A stretch of DNA of 64,000 bases from an uncultured Eubacteriales bacterium (GTDB taxonomy: Bacteria > Bacillota > Clostridia > Oscillospirales > Acutalibacteraceae), in the NCBI GenBank assembly GCA_910580045.1, contig CAJTXF010000001.1, forward strand, positions 17,592 to 81,591. The letters run 5' to 3'. Each line of letters begins with the position of its first letter. Positions within the stretch are counted from its first letter, which is position 1. Below are positions 1 to 7,105 of the stretch, piece after piece. Made by a program: the position numbers and the translations under genes. The notes under the pieces are model-generated. The model searched no databases. It saw only the letters and a list, made by a program, of their open reading frames with translations, and had not been told where the DNA came from.

Positions 1-98
1 GCCCCGGCAGGGACGGTCTGGGGGAAGGGCAAAATCAGCTTGGTCACATAGGGGCCAAAATCCGTGATGTCTGTGTGGGTATAATATCCTCTTTGCAT
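1..98 (-). CDS. Partial CDS, N-terminal 32 residues of an unrecognised protein
   Basis: The reading frame opens at an ATG at 96-98 and runs off the window edge. A GGAGG sits 7 bases upstream of the ATG, and a near-consensus promoter lies just above it. The visible peptide begins MQRGYYTHTDITDFGPYV and shows no signal peptide, no membrane segment and no motif I can name. The strong start signals make a real gene likely, but its function cannot be judged from this fragment. Confidence 0.6.
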   Translation of the reverse strand, partial: MQRGYYTHTDITDFGPYVTKLILPFPQTVPAG

Positions 99-149
99 GG
101 CAGAACCTCCGATTTTTTTGGATTTTAAGCCGGCAATTTGTACGATTCC

Positions 150-178
150 ATTATAAGCTGAACAGATGGATTTGTCAA
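150..178 (-). promoter_or_regulatory. Sigma-A promoter for the partial gene at the left edge
   Basis: On the minus strand TTGACA (178-173) is separated by 17 bases from TATAAT (155-150). Both boxes match the housekeeping consensus exactly. The start codon lies about 50 bases downstream. Confidence 0.75.
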
Positions 179-182
179 GAAG

Positions 183-218
183 GGCAGGGCATCCTGCGTC
201 TTGGCAGGATGCCCTGCC
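183..218. terminator. GC-rich hairpin between divergent promoters
   Basis: A 14-bp inverted repeat (GCAGGGCATCCTGC and its complement) has a short loop and no clear T-run on either side. It lies between two divergent promoters, so it may insulate them or be a remnant terminator. Confidence 0.35.
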
Positions 219-224
219 GAGCCC

Positions 225-254
225 TTGCGTGAAGTACACATTTTGTGTTATACT
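225..254 (+). promoter_or_regulatory. Sigma-A promoter for the binding-protein gene
   Basis: TTGCGT (225-230) and TATACT (249-254) are separated by 18 bases. The start codon at 302 follows after a short leader. Confidence 0.6.
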
Positions 255-301
255 ATACTGCTGAGAAAGCAATTTTATCTATCCCACCATAGGAGGTCCC
301 C

Positions 302-1528
302 ATGCGCAAACCCATCCGTGCCAGCGCCGCTTTTTTGGCTGCACTGGCCCTTGCCCTTTCCACCCTGTCTGCCTGCTCACCCCAAAGCCAAGAGCCATCC
401 TCCACGCCCCCCTCCCCTGAGCCCGTCTCCTCGGCTGCCCCCACTCCGGCCTCAACCCAGGCGCCTGCCTCAGCCATAGAGGAGGAGGGGCCTGCCCTGG
501 CTGGTCTGGCCTGCACCGGCAGCACAGAGCTGGCCTATGCCAAGCAGTTTGCCATCAGCCACTTTGAGGGGGGGTATGTTCTGCTCACTGTAGAGGACGG
601 CAGCCGCTACCTTACCGTGCCGGAAGGCCTGGAGGCCCCTCAGGGCCTGGATGAAGACATTGTGGTGCTGCGCCAGCCCCTGAGCGATGTGTACCTAACC
701 GCCACCGCGGCCATGTGCTTTTTTGAGGCCCTGGGGCATGGGGAGGCTATCCGGTTCTCCGGCACCCAGGCAAAGGATTGGAGCGTGGAATACGCCCAGC
801 AGGCCATGGCCAGCGGGGAGATGGTATACGCAGGCAAGTACCGGGAGCCGGACTATGAGCTGCTCACTGCCCAGGGCTGTAAGCTCTCCATCCAGTCCAC
901 CATGATTAACCGGGTGCCTGAGGCCAAGGAGAAGCTGTTGGAGCTGGGCATCCCCGTACTGGTGGATTACTCCAGCTTTGAGGAGCACCCTCTGGGCCGC
1001 AGCGAGTGGGTCAAGTTCTATGGCGCTCTTCTGGGGGAGGAGGAACAGGCCCAGGCCCTGTTCCAGGAGCAGGAGGCGCTGTTCGCCAAGACAGAGGGCC
1101 TGCCCGCTACCGGGCGCACCGCGGCCTATTTCTACTTCACCGCAGAGGGCCAGCCCATCACCCGGCCCTCTGGGGACTATATCACCAAAATGATTGAGAT
1201 GGCCGGGGCGGAGAACCTGCTGGCCCATGTGGAGGGGGAGGGCAAATCCGCCACTGTGACCATGGAGATGGAGGACTTCTACACCAGCGCCAAAGACGCG
1301 GATGTGCTGCTCTATAACGGCGATATGACCGGCCAGCTGGAAAGCCTGGACGAGCTGCTGGCCCTGAACCCCCTGATGGCGGACTTCAAGGCTGTGCAGG
1401 AGGGGAATGTCTGGTGTGCCAAGCGGGAAATGTTCCAGGCCACCCTGGAAATGGGCACTGTGGTCTCGGACTTCCACAAGGCCTTCACTGGAGAAGGGGA
1501 GCCGGAGCTGCTGTATAAGCTGAGCTAA
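302..1528 (+). CDS. ABC transporter substrate-binding lipoprotein, siderophore/cobalamin (TroA/FecB) type
   Basis: The 408-residue product starts with a lipoprotein signal peptide whose lipobox (LSAC) places the acylated cysteine near residue 25. A Ser/Pro/Thr/Ala-rich tether follows, then a periplasmic-binding fold. The segment LLELGIPVLVDYSSFEE, followed by HPLGRSEWVKFYGALLG, is typical of binding proteins for iron-siderophore, haem or cobalamin ABC importers; family membership is inferred from this pattern. It probably captures a metal chelate outside the membrane and delivers it to a permease. No permease or ATPase gene is adjacent, so it is an orphan here and its ligand is unknown. An AGGAGG lies 5 bases before the ATG, and a strong terminator closes the unit. 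Confidence 0.8.
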   Translation: MRKPIRASAAFLAALALALSTLSACSPQSQEPSSTPPSPEPVSSAAPTPASTQAPASAIEEEGPALAGLACTGSTELAYAKQFAISHFEGGYVLLTVEDGSRYLTVPEGLEAPQGLDEDIVVLRQPLSDVYLTATAAMCFFEALGHGEAIRFSGTQAKDWSVEYAQQAMASGEMVYAGKYREPDYELLTAQGCKLSIQSTMINRVPEAKEKLLELGIPVLVDYSSFEEHPLGRSEWVKFYGALLGEEEQAQALFQEQEALFAKTEGLPATGRTAAYFYFTAEGQPITRPSGDYITKMIEMAGAENLLAHVEGEGKSATVTMEMEDFYTSAKDADVLLYNGDMTGQLESLDELLALNPLMADFKAVQEGNVWCAKREMFQATLEMGTVVSDFHKAFTGEGEPELLYKLS

Positions 1529-1533
1529 AGGGG

Positions 1534-1568
1534 AAACTTCCAGGCAGCTGGACTGCCTGGAAGTTTTT
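1534..1568 (+). terminator. Rho-independent terminator of the binding-protein gene
   Basis: A 14-bp perfect stem (AAACTTCCAGGCAG and its complement) with a 5-base loop ends in a run of T, just after the stop codon. Confidence 0.85.
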
Positions 1569-1608
1569 CCGCTTTCTAAACAGCCTGGCGGCTCGGGGCA
1601 GGCGCTTT

Positions 1609-1900
1609 CGCCCAGAAGCAAGCCAAAGCCGGAGACCGGGGTCCAGGGGGGCTTGCCCCCTGGCAGGGTTTGGGGCGGAGCCCCAAGGTCTTGCCCTTAG
1701 GGCGGCGCTCCGAAAGAAAAAAGGGCGAGGCAGAATTCAAGCCGGCCCTCAAGCGTCCGAACGTGGCAGCAGGAACGCCGCCAGATATCCCGAACAGCAC
1801 AATTCCGCACAGCTTGGGAACCGCCAGGTTTCCAAACTGGCGGAGCGATGCGGACTGGCTTTCCGAAACGTGGGGCCCTAAGCATTCCCGTAAGATGCCG
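1609..1900. repeat. Dispersed structured intergenic repeat, family R1, copy A
   Basis: This fills most of the non-coding gap 1569-2072. It shares long blocks with 60600-61300 and 63594-63961, notably CAAACTGGCGGAGCGATGCG, and the module CCTTGCCCTT next to a GCGGCGCT block. It contains a hairpin at 1814-1822/1827-1835 whose sequence differs from the matching hairpins elsewhere while pairing is kept. Open frames here are not conserved and are treated as chance. No transposase is present. Confidence 0.75.
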
Positions 1901-1910
1901 TTATACATAG

Positions 1911-1949
1911 AAAAGCGGAAGGGCCGCCCAAAACAGGGCGGCCCTTCCT
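1911..1949 (-). terminator. Terminator of the PfkB kinase gene
   Basis: A 13-bp perfect stem (GGAAGGGCCGCCC and its complement) is followed on the minus strand by a CTTTTC tail. It is the first strong hairpin downstream of the kinase stop codon at 2073. Confidence 0.7.
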
Positions 1950-2072
1950 AAGAGGAAGTAAGGAGTTAAAATGAGGATATGATGAAAAAGAGTCGTACCG
2001 TGGCTCTTCTGGCCACGTTCTTATGATACCCCATAAATATGAAAAAACTCTGAACTCCCCGTAAACATTCAA

Positions 2073-3002
2073 TTATTTTCTGGCGCGGCTGCTGAAGTGC
2101 TCCTTATAAAGTTTTTCAACCTCTTCCCCTTTGGCAATGCCCTGCTGAAATGCTGTGGCCGCTCCGGCGGCCAGGCCCCAGTCCAAAGCTGTGTCTATCC
2201 CGCCGCTTTGCATCCATCCATGCAGGAAACCCGCCACCATAGAGTCCCCCGCGCCTACAGAGGAGACCTCCCGGCCGGGCAGGGCTGCCCGCAGCAGAGG
2301 CTTCCCCTTTTCCGGCACCATCAGGGCCCCCCGCCTGCCCAGAGACACCAGCACATTCCGGGCCCCCATGCGCTGCAGCTGCTTTGCCCCCTGCAAAATA
2401 TCCTTCTCCTTCTTCAAAGGCAAATCCAGCAGAGCGCCCAGCTCCTCCAGATTGGGCTTAACCAAAAAGGGCTTGGCTTTCAGCCCCGCTGCCAGGGCCG
2501 GGCCGGCAGCGTCCAGCACCACCTTCACGTTCCGCGGCACTGTGCGGGCCAGACGGATATAGGTATCTGGCGGAAGGCAGCCGGGCAGGCTTCCGGAGAG
2601 CACCAGGATGTCCCCTTCCCGCAGCACTGCTGCCAGGTGTTCTTCCAGCCGGACCATGGTCTCCTCCGGGATGTGCGGCCCCTCTCCGTTCAGGGCAGTC
2701 TCTGGCTGGCCGGGGGGCATCAGCTTCAAATTCAGCCGGGTATCCCCCTGGGGCAGATAAAAGAAGGTACAGCGGCACCCAGCCTGTCTCAGCATGTTTT
2801 CCAGCTCCCGGCCTGTAAAACCGGCGGCAATTCCCATGGCCAGGGTATCCTCTCCCAGGCTGTGGAGCAGCAGGGAGACATTCACCCCCTTGCCCCCGGG
2901 GAGAAAGCGCGGCTCTCCATATCGGTTCACCTCCCCAGGGACAAGCCTCGCGGGGGCCAAATAGCAGTCCAGCGCTGGGTTAAGCGTCACCGTGCATACC
3001 AT
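2073..3002 (-). CDS. PfkB-family kinase, probable 1-phosphofructokinase / tagatose-6-phosphate kinase
   Basis: The 309-residue protein belongs to the ribokinase/PfkB family and resembles the FruK/LacC branch, cytosolic enzymes that phosphorylate fructose-1-phosphate or tagatose-6-phosphate with ATP. Evidence is the N-terminal VTLNPALD, the glycine-rich PGGKGVNVS near residue 35 that contacts the sugar, and the C-terminal anion-hole motif VGAGDSMVAGF with the catalytic Asp. The second of two close ATGs is chosen because it lies 8 bases from GGAGG; the upstream ATG is only 2 bases away, and a longer frame exists but would read through the promoter. No PTS or aldolase gene is adjacent, so the exact sugar is open. 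Confidence 0.85.
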   Translation of the reverse strand: MVCTVTLNPALDCYLAPARLVPGEVNRYGEPRFLPGGKGVNVSLLLHSLGEDTLAMGIAAGFTGRELENMLRQAGCRCTFFYLPQGDTRLNLKLMPPGQPETALNGEGPHIPEETMVRLEEHLAAVLREGDILVLSGSLPGCLPPDTYIRLARTVPRNVKVVLDAAGPALAAGLKAKPFLVKPNLEELGALLDLPLKKEKDILQGAKQLQRMGARNVLVSLGRRGALMVPEKGKPLLRAALPGREVSSVGAGDSMVAGFLHGWMQSGGIDTALDWGLAAGAATAFQQGIAKGEEVEKLYKEHFSSRARK

Positions 3003-3045
3003 GTTCATATCCTCCTGGTTACAAAAATCCTTAAACTGTTTTTTT

Positions 3046-3074
3046 ATTTTACCATCTTGGGAGAATTTTTGCAA
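3046..3074 (-). promoter_or_regulatory. Sigma-A promoter for the PfkB kinase
   Basis: On the minus strand TTGCAA (3074-3069) and TAAAAT (3051-3046) are 17 bases apart in an A/T-rich stretch, about 45 bases before the chosen start. Confidence 0.65.
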
Positions 3075-3205
3075 TCTTTTTTTATCCCGTATTTTTTCCG
3101 TTTTTCCGGCCAAGCTATTCTCAAGCCTGTTCGCGGGCGCGGGCATGGCCAAGAGTCCGCCTTTTCCAGCTGGCTCTTGAAATTCGGAAGAAAGGGACTA
3201 TCCAC

Positions 3206-3565
3206 ATGATGTATACGCAAAATTGTAAAAACACGAAAAAAACCTGGATTACACGTTTCCTGGCCCTGTGCCTCTGTGTGCCGGTGCTGGCGATTCTGAC
3301 TGGCTGTGGAGACGGCAAGGTGCAGAGCACGGTTTCTGAGGTGGTCTCCCGCCTGGGGGATGATGTGAGCGAAACTGTCAGCCGGGTGGAGGACGCCCTG
3401 GACGGGGATGATACCAGCAGGGACGATTCCAGCATCTTAGAGGACGCCAGCAGAGAAGAAGGGAATTTGGACAGCGATTTGGCGGATGACGGTTTTGTGG
3501 ACGGAGACGGGGACGATGACACCGTCAGCGGCGGGGACAGCAGCAAAGTTACCAAAGACCGCTGA
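3206..3565 (+). CDS. Small acidic lipoprotein of unknown function
   Basis: The 119-residue product has a basic N-terminus, a hydrophobic core and a lipobox (LTGC) near residue 34, so it is probably anchored to the outer face of the membrane. The mature part has two similar stretches with VSEVVSRLGDD and VSETVSRVEDAL, which could form a short amphipathic helix or coiled coil. The C-terminal half is mostly Asp, Ser and Gly. No family is recognised. A purine-rich AAAGGGA precedes the ATG, and a terminator follows directly, so it is transcribed alone. Confidence 0.65.
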   Translation: MMYTQNCKNTKKTWITRFLALCLCVPVLAILTGCGDGKVQSTVSEVVSRLGDDVSETVSRVEDALDGDDTSRDDSSILEDASREEGNLDSDLADDGFVDGDGDDDTVSGGDSSKVTKDR

Positions 3566-3600
3566 CCGGCGTGAGAGCCAGTACCCGCAAAAGCAAAAAG

Positions 3601-3635
3601 AAACAGCCGGACAGCCCATCCTGTCCGGCTGTTTT
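3601..3635 (+). terminator. Terminator of the small lipoprotein gene
   Basis: A 14-bp stem (AAACAGCCGGACAG and its complement) has a 5-base loop and ends in TTTT. Confidence 0.8.
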
Positions 3636-3664
3636 GCTGCCCAAAATCTCCCCACTCAGACGCG

Positions 3665-3749
3665 GGAGTGTCCGTTCCGAGGAGTTTTTCGTGTCCCCCG
3701 CCCATAGGGCGGGGGAACACAGATAATTATCTCTGTGGTTTGGACAATC
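3665..3749 (+). repeat. Structured promoter-upstream element, family R2, copy 1
   Basis: This roughly 85-bp element has copies at 47270 (split by an insertion) and 56721. It begins GGAGTGTCCGTTCCGAGGAG, contains a GC-rich hairpin CCCCCGCCC/GGGCGGGGG flanked by GTGT and ACAC, then a smaller palindrome CACAGATAATTATCTCTGTG, and ends TTTGGACAATC. It ends 18 bases before the -35 box of the MATE gene promoter, the same distance as in the other copies. Confidence 0.75.
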
Positions 3750-3767
3750 ACCTCAGACGCGCTGGGC

Positions 3768-3796
3768 TTGCGTCCCCGGGGATTCCATGCTATAAT
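3768..3796 (+). promoter_or_regulatory. Sigma-A promoter for the MATE gene
   Basis: TTGCGT (3768-3773) and TATAAT (3791-3796) have a 17-base spacer. This position excludes the longer upstream start for the transporter. Confidence 0.7.
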
Positions 3797-3884
3797 GTTC
3801 CTCGGGATAGCTCAGCAGGGCAAAATCCGCAGTGCCTGCTTCCCTTCAGCACTTCAGCATATTCCAGAGAGGAGTTCTTCCCCC

Positions 3885-5279
3885 TTGCATTTACGAAAAA
3901 AATACATAGGCTCCAAGGCTTTCTATGCCTCTGTCATTGCCCTGGTCATCCCCATGGTGATTCAGTCCGGCATCACCTCATTCGTGAACCTGCTGGATAA
4001 CGTGATGGTGGGACGGCTGGGCACCCAGCCCATGTCCGGGGTGGCCATTGTCAACCAAATCATCTTTATTTTCAACCTGACCATTTTCGGCGGCATGTCC
4101 GGCGCCTCTATTTTCGGGGCCCAATATTACGGCAAAGGGGACCTGGAGGGCCTGCGGGATACCCTGCGGTTCCGGCTTCTGTTTGCCTTTGCCATCTCCG
4201 GAGTGGGGATTGCCGCCCTGCTGGGCTTTGGCCGCAGCTTCTTCCAGCTTTATCTGAACGGCGAGGCCTCCTCTCCCCAGGAGATTGCCGCCACCCTGGG
4301 CTATGCTCAGGAGTATATGCTTATCATGCTGTGGGGGCTGCTGCCCTTTGCTGTGTCCAACTGCTTTGCCAGCGTTCTAAAGGACACTGGCGAGACCTTC
4401 ATCCCCATGACTGCCAGCGTTATCTCCATTGGGGTGAACCTAGTCCTGAACTATCTGCTGATTTTCGGCAGCCTTGGCTTCCCGAAAATGGGCGTGGCAG
4501 GCGCGGCCCTGGCCACAGTGATTGCCCGGTATATTGAGGCTGCTTATCTTATTGCCCAGTCCTACCGGCACAAGGCCCGGTTCCCCTTTCTCTCCGGCGC
4601 TTTCAAAAGCCTGCGGGTACCCCTGCCTTTGGTCAGGCGCATTGGCGTGACCGGCACACCCCTCATGCTTAACGAGATGCTCTGGTCCATGGGCATCTCT
4701 CTCATTACTGCCTGCTATGCCTCCCGGGGGCTGTCCGCTGTGGCAGCCACCAATATCAGCAGCACGGCCCACAACCTGTTTGCCCTGCTGCTGATGGCCA
4801 TGGGGAACGCCGTGGCCATACTGGTGGGCCAGCAGCTGGGGGCCAATGACATAGAGGGCGCCAAAGACACAGTGCGTAAGCTGGTGGTGTTCGGCGCGGG
4901 GGTCAACCTGGTGATGGGCCTGCTGCTTGTCTGTGCCGCGCCCTTTATCCCCTACATCTATAATACCGAGCCCCAGGTGCGCCAGCTGGCCTCTGCCCTG
5001 CTGATGATTTCCGGCGCGTTCCTGCCCCTGGGTTCTGTGACCAACTGTTCCTATTTTGCCATCCGCTCCGGCGGGCGGACCTTTATCACCTTCCTGTTCG
5101 ACTGTGTGTACACTTGGGCAGTGTGTCTGCCCATTGCTTTCCTGCTCAGCCGGTATACTGCCCTGAGCCTGCCCTGGATGTTCTTCTTGGTCCAGTGCGC
5201 GGACTCTGGGCTGAAAGCTGTGATTGCGCTTTTGATGCTGAAATCAGGCATCTGGGCGCGGAATGTGGTGAATTCGTAA
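3885..5279 (+). CDS. MATE family multidrug/cation efflux transporter
   Basis: The 464-residue integral membrane protein has about 12 predicted hydrophobic segments in two related halves, the normal size and topology for MATE exporters that use Na+ or H+ gradients to expel drugs or metabolites. Typical family features are LVIPMVIQSGITSFVNLLDN near the start and VNLVLNYLLIFG in the first half, with a matching ANTI-parallel second bundle after about residue 240. I choose the TTG at 3885 because AGAGGAG lies 11 bases upstream and the promoter lies between it and the upstream ATG at 3735. The substrate is not predictable. The PHP gene follows 54 bases later and may be co-transcribed. Confidence 0.88.
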   Translation: MHLRKKYIGSKAFYASVIALVIPMVIQSGITSFVNLLDNVMVGRLGTQPMSGVAIVNQIIFIFNLTIFGGMSGASIFGAQYYGKGDLEGLRDTLRFRLLFAFAISGVGIAALLGFGRSFFQLYLNGEASSPQEIAATLGYAQEYMLIMLWGLLPFAVSNCFASVLKDTGETFIPMTASVISIGVNLVLNYLLIFGSLGFPKMGVAGAALATVIARYIEAAYLIAQSYRHKARFPFLSGAFKSLRVPLPLVRRIGVTGTPLMLNEMLWSMGISLITACYASRGLSAVAATNISSTAHNLFALLLMAMGNAVAILVGQQLGANDIEGAKDTVRKLVVFGAGVNLVMGLLLVCAAPFIPYIYNTEPQVRQLASALLMISGAFLPLGSVTNCSYFAIRSGGRTFITFLFDCVYTWAVCLPIAFLLSRYTALSLPWMFFLVQCADSGLKAVIALLMLKSGIWARNVVNS

Positions 5280-5333
5280 GGCGGAAGGCCCTTTCTGTTC
5301 CCCACCTACACTTTATCTATTGAGGCGATTATC

Positions 5334-6056
5334 ATGCAACCCTTTTCCCCCTCCCATCCCTATCTCTACGAGACCCACTGCCACACCTCCTGGTGCAGCG
5401 CCTGCGCAGTCAGCACCCCCCAGGAGCTGGCCCAGGCCTACTTCCAGCAGGGCTATGCGGGCATTGTCATCACTGACCACTTCCTTCTGGGCAACTCCGC
5501 GGTGGAGCGCTCTCTGCCCTGGGAGGAAAAGGTCCGGGAATACCACAATGCCTATCTGGCTGCCAAGGACTGGGCAGCCGGAAAAGAGTTTGACGTACTC
5601 TTTGGCCTGGAGCACCACTATGGCAACGGCAAAGAGGTTCTCACCTATGGCATTGATTTGGACTTCCTTCTGGCCCATCCGGACATCCACCTGCTGCCCC
5701 TGTCAAAATACTCAGCCCTGGTGCATCAGGCAGGGGGATTTCTCTCTATGGCCCACCCCTTCCGGGACAGAGGGTATATCAACATGGCAGTGGGGCCTCA
5801 GCCTGAGTATTTGGACGCCCTGGAGGTTTTCAACTTCTTCAACCAGCCTGAGGAGAACGAAAAGGCTCTGGCCCTGGCAAAAGAGGTTGGCCTGCCCGGC
5901 ACTTCCGGCGGGGACGTCCATGAAAAGGACAGTCCGGGCATTGGACAGGCAGGGGTGGCTTTCCGGCACCGAATCCGCACAGGCCCTGAGCTGGTGGAGG
6001 CTTTGCGCAGCAGGGATTTCATTCTGCACACCCCGCAGCTCTTCCAGCAGGCATAA
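5334..6056 (+). CDS. PHP-domain metal-dependent phosphoesterase
   Basis: The 240-residue cytosolic protein has PHP-family motifs: ETHCHTS near residue 13 (the H-x-H metal pair), ITDHFLLG near residue 47, a His-bearing EHHYGNG, AHPFRD near residue 140, and a late SGGDVHEKD. Members hydrolyse phosphate esters such as histidinol phosphate or nucleotides using a trinuclear metal site; histidinol phosphatase cannot be assumed because no his genes are near. It follows the MATE gene by 54 bases, and a terminator comes directly after the stop codon. A second, different PHP protein lies in the flagellar operon at 33127-34017. Confidence 0.8.
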   Translation: MQPFSPSHPYLYETHCHTSWCSACAVSTPQELAQAYFQQGYAGIVITDHFLLGNSAVERSLPWEEKVREYHNAYLAAKDWAAGKEFDVLFGLEHHYGNGKEVLTYGIDLDFLLAHPDIHLLPLSKYSALVHQAGGFLSMAHPFRDRGYINMAVGPQPEYLDALEVFNFFNQPEENEKALALAKEVGLPGTSGGDVHEKDSPGIGQAGVAFRHRIRTGPELVEALRSRDFILHTPQLFQQA

Positions 6057-6060
6057 GAAC

Positions 6061-6094
6061 GCGGCCAGGGGTTGACCTGGCCGCATGGTTTTTA
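6061..6094. terminator. Terminator between convergent PHP and ribU genes
   Basis: GCGGCCAGG pairs with CCTGGCCGC around a 6-base loop. A T-rich tail follows on the plus strand. Its position between converging genes suggests it serves both. Confidence 0.75.
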
Positions 6095-6099
6095 TGCTC

Positions 6100-6720
6100 T
6101 TACTTTTTTCCCTTGATAATGGGGGATATCCGCTTATAAATCAGGAAGGTCACCGCCACGCTGAGCATTGCCTTGATAAAGGTAAAGGGCATATTGAACC
6201 ACACCAGCGCATCGGTCAAGGTCTTCACGTTGGGGTTAATGGCCCGGTACATATCCAGGATGGCCTCCATAGGCATCAGCATGGCATAGAAAGGGTAGGT
6301 AATAAAATAGTTGCTGGGCAGGCTGGCCAGCGCCATGGCCAGCGCCCCTGCCAGGGAGCCAATCAGCGCCCCTATGCGGTCCTTGCGGGTGCGGTAAATC
6401 AGCCCCGCGGGCAGCACGAACGCCGCGCCCAGCAGAAAATTGCTCAGCTCCCCCACACCGCCGGTGGTGGTCACCAGCAGGTGCACCAGGTTTTTGATAA
6501 GGCACACTGCCACACCGCTGAGGGGGCCCATGCTGAACGCGGCAATCAGCGCGGGCAGCTCGGACACATCCATCTGGATAAAGCTGGGCATCAGGGGCAC
6601 CCGGAATGCCACAAACATCAGCGCCGCTGACACTGCCCCCAGCACGGCAGTGACTGCCATGCTTCTGGTGTTGATTCGCCGCTTTGTCATTGTACTTGTC
6701 TGGTTGTTCATTTTCTCCAC
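6100..6720 (-). CDS. ribU: Riboflavin ECF transporter substrate-binding subunit RibU
   Basis: The 206-residue protein has five to six hydrophobic helices and the RibU-type N-terminal pattern RSMAVTAVLGAVSAALMFV. It binds riboflavin in the membrane and works with the shared energy-coupling EcfA/A'/T module, which is not in this window. The assignment is greatly strengthened by the FMN riboswitch in its leader. The track-supported start is a GTG at 6720; an ATG 9 bases further in (6711) is an equal alternative, since AAAGG and GGAG both lie close by. A converging terminator follows the stop. Confidence 0.9.
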   Translation of the reverse strand: MEKMNNQTSTMTKRRINTRSMAVTAVLGAVSAALMFVAFRVPLMPSFIQMDVSELPALIAAFSMGPLSGVAVCLIKNLVHLLVTTTGGVGELSNFLLGAAFVLPAGLIYRTRKDRIGALIGSLAGALAMALASLPSNYFITYPFYAMLMPMEAILDMYRAINPNVKTLTDALVWFNMPFTFIKAMLSVAVTFLIYKRISPIIKGKK

Positions 6721-6757
6721 GACCTTTCAGATTTTTCCGCAAAGGCCCAGCGCAAAA

Positions 6758-6831
6758 GCCCCAAGGAGGGTTTGGGCAAAGCAAATTTTCCAAAAGGAAA
6801 TTCGCATCATCCGGAACCACTGCCTTGGGGC
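6758..6831 (-). terminator. Probable riboswitch attenuator hairpin upstream of ribU
   Basis: On the minus strand GCCCCAAGG (6831-6823) can pair with CCTTGGGGC (6766-6758), followed by TTTTGCG. The loop holds a smaller A/T hairpin. It sits between the FMN aptamer and the gene, where a transcription-attenuation switch would be expected. The switching partner was not worked out. Confidence 0.5.
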
Positions 6832-6876
6832 TGTGTATGGCAAGAGTCAGCGCAGAGAGGCAGACCTCTCCCGCAA

Positions 6877-7033
6877 TCTTCTATCATCCGGACTTGCCCG
6901 CCTTTCCTAAGCCGCTGGACCGGAAAGGAGGGGTCACCGTCGGTACCGGAATCACACCGGTTCGGCGAAGCGCCAGAGCGCCCCGTTCGCAGACTTTTAC
7001 TGCCGGTCAGGAATTTCACCTTGCCCCGAAGAC
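6877..7033 (-). ncRNA. FMN riboswitch (RFN element)
   Basis: Read on the minus strand, this contains the conserved blocks of the FMN aptamer in order: CTTCGGGGCAAGGTGAAATT, CCTGACCGGCAGTAAAAG, GATTCCGGTACCGACGGT and AGTCCGGATGATAGAAGA. A variable arm (GGGGCGCTCTGGCGCTTC) lies between the second and third. It senses FMN and should shut down ribU when flavin is plentiful. Aptamer and gene are on the same strand, with a predicted attenuator between. Confidence 0.95.
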
Positions 7034-7105
7034 CTTTTGCTTTTCCATTATAGCGCGGGCAGGGCCTATTGTCAAGACCAATCTTACCCACAAAGGAGCT
7101 TCTCT

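Noticed and set aside
1576..1951. Overlapping open frames in copy A of R1
   Set aside because: They are short and occur on both strands across repeat sequence with no conserved start or codon pattern.
3665..3749. R2 hairpin as an ordinary rho-independent terminator
   Set aside because: No T-run follows the stem in either direction (the T-run precedes it on the plus strand), and each copy is tied to a downstream promoter, not to an upstream stop codon.
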